Positions 42,626 through 50,591 are shown, counted from the stretch's first letter. The stretch: DNA of 64,000 bases from Nocardiopsis_B mangrovi (GCF_042653925.1 NZ_JBHSFQ010000033.1:1-64000), one strand, 5' to 3'. Made by a program: numbers and translations. The notes: a model not told the origin generated them from the letters alone.

Positions 42626-44341
42626 TCAGCCCGGGATCATCCACGTGAACAGGTGCGCTTGGGCGAGCGTGAGAAGGCCGACGACCGCGGTCAGCGCCAC
42701 CGACCACCAGAACGTCTCGCGCAGCAGTGCCGACTCCCGGCCGGTCTGGCCGATCGCGGTCGCGCCGACCGACAGGTTCTGCGGCGAGATCATCTTGCCC
42801 ATCACACCGCCCGAGGTGTTCGCGGCGCCGGCCAGCACCGGGTCCACGCCGAGCTGCTGGGCGGAGACCACTTGCATGGGGCCGAACAGGCTGTTGGAGG
42901 AGGCGTCCGATCCGGTGAGGAAGACGCCCAGCCAGCCGACGAACGCGGCGAAGAAGGGGAACAGGAACCCCGTCTGCGCCAGTGCCAGCCCCAGCGTCGA
43001 GGTGGCGCCGGCGTAGTTCATCACGTGCGCGATCGCCAGGATCATCATGATCGTGGCCAGGGCCCAGCGCATCTGGACGAAGGTCTGCCAGTAGACCCGC
43101 ACCAGCACGGCCGGCGTCGCGCGCATCCACAGGCCGGCGATGACGGCGGCGAGGAGGGCCACCGAGCCCGCGGAGTACAGCAGGTCGATGGTGAGCACCG
43201 CCGGGTAGGGCGCGTCGGGCGAGGTGATCGGCGCCACCCGCACGACGCGTTCGTGCAGCCCGGGCCACGGGATCTCCAAGGTGGCGCTCTGGAGCCACAC
43301 GGTCACGTTCGCCCACGCCGGCAGGGCGGGGAACAGGCTGCCGATCCGCGACACGAGGATGACGGCGACGAGGATCAGGTACGGGGTCCAGGCGCGGATG
43401 CCGGTGTGCGCGGGGGCCGTTGCGGGAGCGGTGGCGGTGGCGGCGCCCGTCTGGGGGGCCGTGCCGCTCTGCTCGCTCTCCTCACCCTCGAACCGCCACA
43501 CCGACGGCGGCCGCCACACCCGCATCAGCAGCCACAGCGCACCCATGGCGGTGAGCGCGGCCACCACGTCGACCAGGCTGGGGCTGATGTAGTTGGCGAC
43601 CACGAACTGCATGGCCGCGAAGCTCGCCCCGGTGACCAGCACCGCCGGCCACACCTCCCAGGCCCGCCGCCACCCGGCCAGGACCACCACCATGAACGCG
43701 GGGACGATGAGCGACAGCAGCGGCACCTGGCGCCCGGTCATCGCGGAGAACAGCTCGGTGGCGGTCTCCGGATCCATGTCCATGAGCGGCCCGGCCACGG
43801 TGCCCAGCACGATGAGCGGGTTGCCGAGCCCGCCGAACGCCACCGGCGCGGTGTTGGCCAGCAGCGCCAGAACGACCGCTTTGACCGGCTGGAAGCCGAG
43901 CGCCGCCATCATCGCCGCCGTGATGGCGATGGGAGAACCCCCGCCCGCCACCCCTTCGAGGAGCGCCCCGAAGCCGAACGCGATCAGCAGCGCCTGGATC
44001 CGGCGGTCCGGGCTGAAGCCGGCCAGCGCCGCACGGATGCTCTCGAACCGGCCGGTCGCCACCGTGACGTTGTGGAAGTACACGGCGTTGAACGCGATCC
44101 AGGCGATGGGCCATAGACCGAAGACCAGGCCGAGCACGGTCGAGGACGCCAGCAGGTCCACCGGCATCCGGTAGACGGCCAGCGCCACCACCAGCGCGGC
44201 GCCCAGCCCGAGCCCGGCCGACAGGTGCGCCGAGCGCCGGGCGACCCCGAGTGCGACGAGCAGTACCGCGATGGGCAGCGCGGCCAGCAGCGCGGATCCC
44301 CACAGGCCACCGATCGGTTCGTAGTTCTGCACCCAGCCCAT
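42626..44341 (-). CDS. lctP: L-lactate permease (LctP family)
   Basis: 571 residues, about 12-14 membrane helices, close to the usual 530-560. Family hallmarks: FGALLEGVAGGGSPIAITAAMM, NTAPVAFGGLGNPLIVLG, FVGWLGVFLTGSDASSNSLFGPMQ and GVMGKMISPQNLSVGATAIG. Imports L-lactate (and glycolate) with protons. A cytoplasmic Ala/Thr/Pro-rich loop lies near 330-350. No lactate dehydrogenase (LldD or LldEFG) is adjacent. GGAGCGAG precedes the ATG. A cre-like palindrome 80 bases upstream implies control by a LacI-family protein. Confidence 0.92.
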   Translation of the reverse strand: MGWVQNYEPIGGLWGSALLAALPIAVLLVALGVARRSAHLSAGLGLGAALVVALAVYRMPVDLLASSTVLGLVFGLWPIAWIAFNAVYFHNVTVATGRFESIRAALAGFSPDRRIQALLIAFGFGALLEGVAGGGSPIAITAAMMAALGFQPVKAVVLALLANTAPVAFGGLGNPLIVLGTVAGPLMDMDPETATELFSAMTGRQVPLLSLIVPAFMVVVLAGWRRAWEVWPAVLVTGASFAAMQFVVANYISPSLVDVVAALTAMGALWLLMRVWRPPSVWRFEGEESEQSGTAPQTGAATATAPATAPAHTGIRAWTPYLILVAVILVSRIGSLFPALPAWANVTVWLQSATLEIPWPGLHERVVRVAPITSPDAPYPAVLTIDLLYSAGSVALLAAVIAGLWMRATPAVLVRVYWQTFVQMRWALATIMMILAIAHVMNYAGATSTLGLALAQTGFLFPFFAAFVGWLGVFLTGSDASSNSLFGPMQVVSAQQLGVDPVLAGAANTSGGVMGKMISPQNLSVGATAIGQTGRESALLRETFWWSVALTAVVGLLTLAQAHLFTWMIPG

Positions 44342-44420
44342 GCGGCTCGCTCCGCTCTGTGCGTGGTCGGCTTGGGGAGTCGGTCGGAGGGAACGACGAC
44401 GGGCCGCGCCCACGAGAATC

Positions 44421-44434
44421 GGAAAGCGCTTTCA
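44421..44434. promoter_or_regulatory. cre-like operator upstream of lctP
   Basis: GGAAAGCGCTTTCA contains the perfect palindrome GAAAGCGCTTTC (44422-44433) and differs from the best catabolite-responsive element only at its first base. Located 80 bases before the lctP start, where a LacI/GalR-type repressor would act. The cognate protein may be one of the two LacI regulators in this window or one encoded elsewhere. Confidence 0.6.
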
Positions 44435-44583
44435 GTTCGGGGTCGACTGTAAGCGCGGCCACAGCGTCACGCAAGGGGTGCGCTGCGCTCCGCCCGGTGC
44501 CGGCGGGCGATCGGACCGCGGACGGCGGGCGCGCCATCCGCACCGCGGCCCTGGTGCGTGCCGGACTCCCCGCCGTCCGGACA

Positions 44584-44642
44584 CCGGGTCCCCGTACACG
44601 GGGACCCGGGCCATGGCCGCGACGGGCGCTCGCCGTTAAGGT
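44584..44642 (+). promoter_or_regulatory. Inverted repeat and -10 box upstream of the VOC gene
   Basis: CCGGGTCCCCGT (44584-44595) and ACGGGGACCCGG (44598-44609) are perfect 12-bp arms separated by two bases. TAAGGT at 44637-44642 is a plausible -10 box, with the VOC ATG at 44680. No plus-strand gene ends nearby, so an operator is likelier than a terminator. Confidence 0.4.
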
Positions 44643-44679
44643 GTGCACCCCGAAAGGCCGCCGATCGCACGGAGGTGCC

Positions 44680-45066
44680 ATGCCCCTGAAGCTGAGGTTG
44701 CTCGCGGTCACGCTCGACTGCCCTGATCCGGCGGCTCTGGCGTCGTTCTACCAGCAGGCCACCGGGTTCGAGCTCTACCCGGAATCGGACGACCACTTCG
44801 TCGGACTCGTCCGCGGGGACGGGCTCATCATCGGCTTCCAACGGGTCGACGGCTACCGTGCTCCCAGCTGGCCGGACCAGACGGTCCCCCAGCAGTCCCA
44901 CCTCGACTTCGCCGTGGCGGACGTGGACGCGGCCGAGGCCCGGCTGCTGGAACTGGGCGCGGGCAAGCCGGACCACCAGCCGGGCGGCGACGGGTGGCGG
45001 GTCTTCACCGATCCGGCCGGCCACCCCTTCTGCGTGTCGCGGGACCGGGAGGGCGATCCGGCCTGA
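44680..45066 (+). CDS. VOC family protein (glyoxalase/bleomycin-resistance fold)
   Basis: 128 residues, the size of one VOC domain. LRLLAVTLDCPDPAALASFYQQATGFEL at the start, QQSHLDFAVADVDAAEARLLELGA in the middle and GWRVFTDPAGHPFCVSRD at the end are the two beta-alpha-beta-beta-beta units of the glyoxalase_6 type. Possible metal ligands are few (His in SHLDF, Glu not obvious), so it may bind rather than transform its ligand. GGAGGT before the ATG fixes the start. A degraded second VOC copy lies downstream on the other strand. Confidence 0.9.
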   Translation: MPLKLRLLAVTLDCPDPAALASFYQQATGFELYPESDDHFVGLVRGDGLIIGFQRVDGYRAPSWPDQTVPQQSHLDFAVADVDAAEARLLELGAGKPDHQPGGDGWRVFTDPAGHPFCVSRDREGDPA

Positions 45067-45078
45067 CGGCCCCCGGCG

Positions 45079-45210
45079 TCATCCGCCGGGGTGGCGCGGG
45101 CGCGCCGGAACGCACCGGGTGCGTTCCCGTTCCCCGCGGTCGCCGGTGGGCTCGCGGAACCGCGATTCGTTGCCGAACGGGTCGATGGCCGCCATCGTCG
45201 GCCCGCCCCC
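45079..45210 (-). pseudogene. C-terminal remnant of a second VOC/glyoxalase gene
   Basis: On the minus strand the frame reads PTMAAIDPFGNESRFREPTGDRGER, a standard glyoxalase/bleomycin-resistance C-terminus (A-x-DPFGNE-x-RF-x-EP). Upstream the frame loses all similarity, and no start with a ribosome binding site is seen. The remainder of the 405-base gap 45067-45471 holds no gene. Confidence 0.45.
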
Positions 45211-45471
45211 AGCGGGCCGCACAGGCCGGCCCGGAGTACGTGCGGAGATCGCGCCCGTCGCGGGAGGGTGCGGCCGGGTTCCGCCGGGATTCCGAGGCCC
45301 GGCCGGCCGCGGCCCCGCCGGACGGCCGCCGCGCGGGTGCCCGCGGGCCGCTTGACCCTGACACCGTGGCAGGCCCTGGACTGGGGGGCGCCATCTCCGC
45401 CGCCGGCGGTCCCGGAGGCGGCCGGCGCGTTGCGCCGGCTCCGGTGCGCCGGCCGATCGAAGGGTTCGCGC

Positions 45472-46410
45472 ATGCTCGCCTACACCGGTTCCGGCCCCTA
45501 CTGCTACACCCACTCCCTGCGGATGGTGATCGGCCCCGACGCCCCTTCGCCGGCCGTCATCGAGACGCTGACCGGCTCGCCGTTCGGCGCCCAGCTGGTC
45601 GCGGGCGTGCTGCCGTTCTTCGACCCCTACGGCTGGGATCCCGAGATCGGCCTGGACACCGCCATCGACCTGCTCGGCTGGACCTGCGAACACAGCGCCG
45701 GCGGGACGGCGGACGCGGCGCTGGCCCGGTTGCGTGCGGCGTGCGCCCGCGGCCCCGTCCTGGTCGGCCCGGTGGACATGGGGCTGCTGCTCTACCGGCC
45801 CGGCACCCCGGCCCCCGGCGAAGGGGACCACTATGCCGTGGTCCTCGCCTTCGACGGCGCGACCGTGCTGCTGCACGATCCGCACGGCCACCCCTACGCC
45901 ACGCTGCCGGCCGGGGCGTTCGCCGACGCCTGGCGGGCGGATTCGGTCGATTACACCGACGCGCCCTTCGTGATGCGCGCCGCCTTCGCCCGGACGCGCG
46001 CCGTGGACCCGGCCGCCGCGCTGCGCCGATCGCTGCCGGGCGCCGCCCGGTGGCTGGCCGGGCGCGACGACCGGCCGGCGCCCCGCGCAACGCTCGGCGG
46101 CGCCCCGGCCCTCGAAGCACTGGCCGCGCAGGTCGAGCGCGGACTCGACGCGCGGGTGCGCGACCTGCTGGCGGCGTTCGGCGTCCGCCTCGGCGCCCGC
46201 AGGCTCGGCGACGCGGCCCACTGCCTGTCCCTCCTGGGCCTGGAGCGCTCCGCGGCCGAGGCGGCCGAGCAGTCGCGTGCCTTGGGCGCCCTCCAGCACC
46301 CCCTGGTCACCGGGGATGACGAGGCACTGGCATCGGGCCTGCGCCGGGCCGCGCCCGGCTACGGCCGGCTCCGCCGGGCCCTCGAAGCCGAGCTGGAGCT
46401 ACCCGCCTGA
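45472..46410 (+). CDS. BtrH-like N-terminal domain protein (papain-like fold)
   Basis: 312 residues. The opening SGPYCYTHSLRMVIG, the following GVLPFFDPYGWDPEIGLDTAIDLLGW, and GDHYAVVLAFDGATVLLHDPHGHPY resemble the N-terminal domain of butirosin protein BtrH. That family has a Cys at the first motif and a His in the D-x-Y/HY motif, like C39 peptidases; BtrH transfers an acyl chain from an ACP to an aminoglycoside. Here Cys11 and the His of GDHYAVVL are kept. The C-terminal 110 residues are helical. AAGGG lies 7 bases before the ATG. No aminoglycoside genes are nearby, so its role is open. Confidence 0.75.
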   Translation: MLAYTGSGPYCYTHSLRMVIGPDAPSPAVIETLTGSPFGAQLVAGVLPFFDPYGWDPEIGLDTAIDLLGWTCEHSAGGTADAALARLRAACARGPVLVGPVDMGLLLYRPGTPAPGEGDHYAVVLAFDGATVLLHDPHGHPYATLPAGAFADAWRADSVDYTDAPFVMRAAFARTRAVDPAAALRRSLPGAARWLAGRDDRPAPRATLGGAPALEALAAQVERGLDARVRDLLAAFGVRLGARRLGDAAHCLSLLGLERSAAEAAEQSRALGALQHPLVTGDDEALASGLRRAAPGYGRLRRALEAELELPA

Positions 46411-46619
46411 TCCCGCCCATGTCCGGCACGTGTCCGGCTCCTTGGGCCACCACGGCGTCGCCCAGGTCGTAGCGCGGGATCGGCTGGACGCGGGGTCGTC
46501 GTGGCGGGGGCGGGCGCGGGGTCGTCGCTCATCGACCGCGTTCTCACGGTCCGCCATTGTCGCCGCGCCCCGGGGAGTGGAAGCGCCAGGCCGTGGGCGG
46601 AGGCGGCGTGCCCGGATGG

Positions 46620-48773
46620 TCAGCGGGCGGTCTGCGGCACCGGTTCGGGCGCCGGCTCCGGCAGGGCGGGGCCGCCGGTTCGGGGGACGCGCCCGGCGCG
46701 GATGCCGTTGGCGATGACCAGGACTTCGGCGAGTTCGTGGATGAGGATCACGGCGGCCAGGCCGAGTACGCCCAGGGCCGCGAGCGGGATGAGCACGAGC
46801 AGGATGCCCGCCGACAGGGCCAGGCTCTGGAGCATGATCCGCCGCGCTCGGCGGGCGTGGGCCAGCGCGCGGGGCAGGTTGCGCAGGTCAGCGCCCATGA
46901 GGGCGACGTCGGCGGTCTCGATGGCCACGTCGGTCCCCATGGCGCCCATGGCTATGCCGAGGTCGGCGGTGGCCAGCGCGGGGGCGTCGTTGATGCCGTC
47001 GCCGACCATGGCCACGGGGCCGCCCGCGCCGAGCTTCGTGACGATGGCGGCCTTGTCCTCCGGGCGGAGTCCGGCGTGCACCTCGGCGATGCCCGCCGTC
47101 AGGGCCAGGCCGTGTGCGGTGCGGGCGTTGTCGCCGGTGAGCATGGCCGTGCGCACGCCCTGGCGGTGCAGGTGCGCGATGGTCTCGGCGGCCTCGGGCC
47201 GGAGTTCGTCGCGGATCGCGATCGCACCGGCGAGCCGTCCGCCGGCTTCGACCAGGACGGTCGTCGCGCCCTGGCCCTGGAGGTCCGCCACTGCGGCGGC
47301 GAGCGGGCCGGGATCGATGTAGCCGGGGCGCCCCAGGCGCAGGACGGTCCCGTCCACGCTGCCGGTGAGCCCGCTGCCGGGAACGGCTTCCACCCCGGTG
47401 GCGGCCGGCACCGGGGGGTGGGCGGCGAGGATGGCGGCGGCCAGGGGGTGTTCGCTCCGGGCCTCCAGCGCGGCGGCGCGGGCCAGGACCTCGTCACGGG
47501 TCCACCCGGCGGCGGGGGCGACCGCGATCACGGCGGGCTCGTTGCGGGTGAGCGTGCCCGTCTTGTCGAGGGCGATGGTGCGGATCGTGCCGAACGCCTC
47601 CAGCGCCGCGCCGCCCTTGATGAGCACGCCGGAGCGGCTGGCCGCCCCGATGGCGGCCACAACGGTGACGGGGACGGAGATGGCGAAGGCACAGGGCGAG
47701 GCGGCGACCAGGACGACGAGGGCGCGCTCGATCCACACCCCGGGCTCACCCAAGACGCTGCCCAGGAGGGCGATCGCCGCGGCGGCGATGAGGACGCCCG
47801 GGACCAGGGGTCGGGCGATGCGAGCGGCCAAGCGCTGCCCAGCGCCCTTGCGCTCCTGCGCCTCTTCCACGATGTGGACCACGCGGGCGAGGGAGTTGTC
47901 GGCCACGCGGGCGGTCACCTCGACGTCCAGGACACCGCCGCCGTTGACCGTTCCCGCGTACACCGCGTCGCCTACGGCCGCCTCGACGGGAACCGATTCA
48001 CCGGTGACCGCTGAGGTGTCCACCGCGGAGCGGCCCGAGCGCACGACGCCGTCGGTGGCGATCCGTTCGCCGGGCCGGACCACCAGCACGTCACCGGGCG
48101 AGAGTTCGGCCGGATCGACGACGGTCTCGCGGCCGTCGCGCACGACCGTCGCGCGGGCGGGGACCAGGGCCAGCAGGGAGCGCAGCCCGTGCCGGGTGCG
48201 GGCGACGGCGAAGTCCTCCAGCGCTTCGGCCAGGGAGAACAGGAAGGCGAGCATCGCGGCTTCGCCGACCTCGCCGAGCAGGACGGCGCCGGCCATGGCG
48301 ACCGTCATGAGCGTTCCCACGCCGAGTCCGCCGCGTGCCAGGGCGCGCAGGGTGCCGGGGACGAACGTCCACCCGCCCGCCGCGATCGCGCCCGCGAACA
48401 GGACGTCGGCGACGGGGCCGGCGGCCAGGCCCGAGGCGAGCAGTCCGGCCAGCCACAGCAGCCCGGCCGCGCCTGCCCAGCGCGCCGCCGGTGAGCGCCA
48501 CAACGGCCGCGGCGCCTGGGACGCGTCGGCGTCGGGAGCGGAGTCCGCACAGGTGGGGTCGTCGCAACCGGGCCTCCCGGGGGCCTGGGGCGCCTCGGGG
48601 GTCGGGACGGAGTCCGCCCAGGTGGGGTCGCCGCGACCGGCCGGATCCGCAGCAGGGGCCGCGACCGTGGGAGGGGGGGCGCAGCACTCGCAGGCGGGGG
48701 TGGCGGGAGCGGGCCGGGTCCGTAGGGGGATCGCCTTTCTGGGCGGGTCGTCCCCGCAGCACATGTCCGACAC
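46620..48773 (-). CDS. Heavy-metal P1B-type ATPase, SPC (P1B-4-like) class
   Basis: 717 residues. A Cys/Pro-rich N-terminal tail (MCCGDD, ACECCAPP, two DPTCADS-like repeats) probably binds metal; no full CxxC ferredoxin-like domain is seen. Transport motifs: TGES, the membrane SPC (Ser359-Pro360-Cys361 in ASPCAFAISVP), phosphorylation DKTGT (Asp403), MVGDGINDAPALA, and HELAEVLVIANGIR in the last helix. SPC with a C-terminal HE... helix marks the Co/Zn/Cd/Ni/Fe-exporting P1B-4 group. The GTG at 48773 has AGGGGAG 5 bases upstream and follows the ArsR stop by 2 bases, so the pair is one operon. Confidence 0.9.
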   Translation of the reverse strand: MSDMCCGDDPPRKAIPLRTRPAPATPACECCAPPPTVAAPAADPAGRGDPTWADSVPTPEAPQAPGRPGCDDPTCADSAPDADASQAPRPLWRSPAARWAGAAGLLWLAGLLASGLAAGPVADVLFAGAIAAGGWTFVPGTLRALARGGLGVGTLMTVAMAGAVLLGEVGEAAMLAFLFSLAEALEDFAVARTRHGLRSLLALVPARATVVRDGRETVVDPAELSPGDVLVVRPGERIATDGVVRSGRSAVDTSAVTGESVPVEAAVGDAVYAGTVNGGGVLDVEVTARVADNSLARVVHIVEEAQERKGAGQRLAARIARPLVPGVLIAAAAIALLGSVLGEPGVWIERALVVLVAASPCAFAISVPVTVVAAIGAASRSGVLIKGGAALEAFGTIRTIALDKTGTLTRNEPAVIAVAPAAGWTRDEVLARAAALEARSEHPLAAAILAAHPPVPAATGVEAVPGSGLTGSVDGTVLRLGRPGYIDPGPLAAAVADLQGQGATTVLVEAGGRLAGAIAIRDELRPEAAETIAHLHRQGVRTAMLTGDNARTAHGLALTAGIAEVHAGLRPEDKAAIVTKLGAGGPVAMVGDGINDAPALATADLGIAMGAMGTDVAIETADVALMGADLRNLPRALAHARRARRIMLQSLALSAGILLVLIPLAALGVLGLAAVILIHELAEVLVIANGIRAGRVPRTGGPALPEPAPEPVPQTAR

Positions 48774-48775
48774 CG

Positions 48776-49135
48776 CTACTCCCCTTGAACCGCGGTCGGC
48801 GCGATCAGGGTGGCCAGCAGGGTCGTCCCGGTGTCGGTGAGCCGGTACATCACGAGCTTGCCGTCGCGCCGCGAGGCGGCGAGCCCGGCGATCCGCAACT
48901 GCCGCACGTGGTGGGACACCAGGTTCTTCGACGCACCGCACACCCACGCCAGATCGCACACGCACAGCTCGTCGCCGGCCTGTAGCGCGCTGGCGATCCG
49001 CAGCCGGGTGGGGTCGGCGAGCGCCTTCGCGCGCTCGGCCGCGGTCCGCGCCCGCTCCTCCGCGACCACCCGCAGACGCACGTCCTCCGCGTGGGGCAGA
49101 TCCAGACACAACAACTCGCACTCATCGGAAGCCAT
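48776..49135 (-). CDS. ArsR/SmtB-family metal-sensing repressor (CmtR/CadC-like)
   Basis: 119 residues. Winged HTH with ALADPTRLRIASALQAGDELCVCDLAWVCGASKNLVSHHVRQLRIAGL. Candidate metal ligands: Cys6 and Cys10 in ECELLCLDLPHAE, and Cys58, Cys60 and Cys66 in ELCVCDLAWVC, the alpha-3 position used by CadC/CmtR for Cd and Pb. It should repress its own operon with the P-type ATPase until a soft metal binds. An inverted repeat lies just upstream of the ATG. Confidence 0.92.
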   Translation of the reverse strand: MASDECELLCLDLPHAEDVRLRVVAEERARTAAERAKALADPTRLRIASALQAGDELCVCDLAWVCGASKNLVSHHVRQLRIAGLAASRRDGKLVMYRLTDTGTTLLATLIAPTAVQGE

Positions 49136-49148
49136 ACCAACAAACTAA

Positions 49149-49166
49149 CGAACGTTGATGTGTTCG
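49149..49166. promoter_or_regulatory. Probable ArsR operator, CGAAC-N8-GTTCG
   Basis: Inverted arms CGAAC (49149-49153) and GTTCG (49162-49166) in an AT-rich patch 14 bases upstream of the arsR start. Similar in shape to the GAACA-type operators of SmtB/ArsR proteins. Confidence 0.5.
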
Positions 49167-49465
49167 AGCAAGGGTCCCGTCAGGGGACATCAGCCGGGTC
49201 ACCGGCAGGAGGCGTCACCGTTTCCCCGCTCCACGGCATGGCCGCCGCCCACCTCCTCACCCACGCGGACGGTCACGGGAGCACGCCTGGCGGTGGGGCC
49301 GGATATGACGGCCGGTCCTCCGACGGCGGGTGGGGCGGTGACGGGGGCGATGGGCGGAGACGGCGCCGGATGACCTCATCGCGCCAGTCCTCAACCGGCC
49401 AGCGGGCGGCGCCGACCAGCACCGCGTGCTTAGGCTCGGCGCATCCCACGGAGAGGACGACCCCC
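49167..49465. other. Gap of about 300 bases between arsR and the small secreted protein
   Basis: No intact gene. TAGGCT at 49431-49436 is a likely -10 box for the secreted protein. At 49374-49388 the 15-mer CCTCATCGCGCCAGT is identical to 49987-50001; on the minus strand both encode ...VE-x-WRDE..., as if two related gene ends were left here. Confidence 0.35.
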
Positions 49466-49741
49466 ATGAACCGGATCCCCCGACGCGCCACCGCGGCCTT
49501 GGCCACGGCCCTGACCACCGCCGGTCTGCTCTTCGCGACCGCGGCACCCGCGCAGGCGTCGCCCCAGCAGTGCCGGGACTACCTGGTCTCTCAGGGCTAC
49601 GTCGTCGGTGTGCAGTCACAGAGGGCCTGCAACATGCTGGCCGGGCAGAACCCGAACCGGGACCGGTGCCGGTCGATCCTCATCGGGCTGGGTGTGTACG
49701 AGAGCCACGCAAGGGCGGCGTGCAGCATTTCCCGCCCGTGA
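49466..49741 (+). CDS. Small secreted protein with four cysteines
   Basis: 91 residues. Sec signal: basic NRIPRR, hydrophobic ATALTTAGLLFATAAPAQA, cleavage after AQA near residue 31. The mature 60 residues contain four Cys in two similar halves: QQCRDYLVSQGYVVGVQSQRAC and DRCRSILIGLGVYESHARAAC, so the domain looks like an internal duplication of C-x3-L-x2-G-x-x-V...AC. The family is widespread in actinomycetes, without known function to my knowledge. GGAGAGGA lies 8 bases before the ATG. A perfect hairpin follows the stop. Confidence 0.85.
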   Translation: MNRIPRRATAALATALTTAGLLFATAAPAQASPQQCRDYLVSQGYVVGVQSQRACNMLAGQNPNRDRCRSILIGLGVYESHARAACSISRP

Positions 49742-49756
49742 CGACCGGCGATGGGA

Positions 49757-49781
49757 GTCCGGCACCGACAGGGTGCCGGAC
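49757..49781. terminator. Perfect 10-bp hairpin after the small secreted protein
   Basis: GTCCGGCACC (49757-49766), loop GACAG, GGTGCCGGAC (49772-49781), 15 bases after the stop. It would also terminate the minus-strand 48-residue gene that ends at 49791. Confidence 0.7.
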
Positions 49782-49790
49782 CTTGTGCCG

Positions 49791-49937
49791 TCAGTCGTCC
49801 TTGTCGTCCTTGTCGTCTTGGGCGTCGTCCGTCTCGGGTGCGGGTTCCGACTGCCCGGTGTCCTCGGGGTCGCCGGGTACGGATCCTCCGACGGCTGGGC
49901 CGCCGCCGCGGGCGGTGGGGGTGAGTGCGGGTGCCAT
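49791..49937 (-). CDS. 48-residue acidic peptide gene
   Basis: ATG at 49937 with AGAGGA 4 bases upstream opens MAPALTPTARGGGPAVGG, continues through SVPGDPEDTGQSEPAPET and ends in the striking acidic tail DDAQDDKDDKDD before TGA. GC at third codon positions is high, as in true genes here. It has no Cys, no signal and little hydrophobic content, so is probably disordered. A perfect hairpin stands 10 bases after its stop. On the minus strand it follows, by about 32 bases, the end of a frame closing with VEHWRDEATANL, perhaps a remnant partner. Function unknown; a secreted or modified peptide cannot be excluded. Confidence 0.45.
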   Translation of the reverse strand: MAPALTPTARGGGPAVGGSVPGDPEDTGQSEPAPETDDAQDDKDDKDD

Positions 49938-50132
49938 GGGTCCTCTATGAATCCGCGGCCGGGCGGTGCCTAGAGGTTCGCCGTGGCCTCATCGCGCCAG
50001 TGTTCGACGAAGTGCGAGCGGGCGGGGCGCGGTCCACGGTGGAGCGACTTCCCCGGCACACGACCGTGGTGCTCCGGCACCGATCGCCGACCCGCGCCCG
50101 AGGGGCGCACGGTGTTGGGTAATGTTCCCCTC

Positions 50133-50555
50133 GTGAGCCACGCGAGGACCGTCCGCGATGCGCGCAACCCCCTGCGGGTGCTGCTGCTGTCGCTGATGGT
50201 GCTCGCCTACCTCGCCTGCTCCGTCTGCCACGCCACGATCGCCTCCGCCGACGGAGCCGGCTCCGGCGCACCGGAGGCCGCCACGACGGTGCCCGTGGAC
50301 GCGGCGGCCCCGGACAACGGACCATCCGCTGCCGGCGACGGCGAGCGGCCGGTCTGTGAGAGCGCGTCCGCCTGTCACGTGGACCAGCGCGCGGCCGACA
50401 GCAAGATCCTCGCGCTCCTCGCCCTGGCGGGAACGCTCGCCGTCCTCTTCCAGGCCGCCCCGCCGCGGCCCCGCCTGTGGCACCGTCCGCGCACCGGCAC
50501 CGCTGTGCTCGGCGGGACGCGGCTGCTGACCTCCCTGTGCGTCCGGAGGGTCTAG
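50133..50555 (+). CDS. Membrane protein with conserved Cys, leaderless transcript likely
   Basis: 140 residues. One N-terminal helix (LRVLLLSLMVLAYLACSVCHATI), an exported linker of about 60 Ala/Pro/Gly-rich residues with ERPVCESASACHV, and a second helix (ILALLALAGTLAVLF) before a basic Pro/Arg-rich tail. Two Cys pairs (CSVC and CESASAC) face the outside, fitting a partner of the following thiol-redox genes. The family is not recognised. A TAATGT -10 box (50120-50125) ends 7 bases before the GTG and no ribosome binding site is seen, so the mRNA probably begins at the start codon. Confidence 0.7.
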   Translation: MSHARTVRDARNPLRVLLLSLMVLAYLACSVCHATIASADGAGSGAPEAATTVPVDAAAPDNGPSAAGDGERPVCESASACHVDQRAADSKILALLALAGTLAVLFQAAPPRPRLWHRPRTGTAVLGGTRLLTSLCVRRV

Positions 50556-50573
50556 GCCGACCCCCCGGCAGTT

Positions 50574-50591
50574 CCGCGCGCTGACGCGCGG
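50574..50591. terminator. Short hairpin after the membrane protein gene
   Basis: CCGCGCG, loop CTGA, CGCGCGG, 18 bases past the stop. It may terminate or only attenuate read-through into the DsbA-like gene. Confidence 0.45.

Noticed and set aside
46359..46547. 62-codon minus-strand frame between the BtrH-like and P-type ATPase genes
   Set aside because: Pro/Arg-rich, no ribosome binding site, overlaps the end of the BtrH-like gene.
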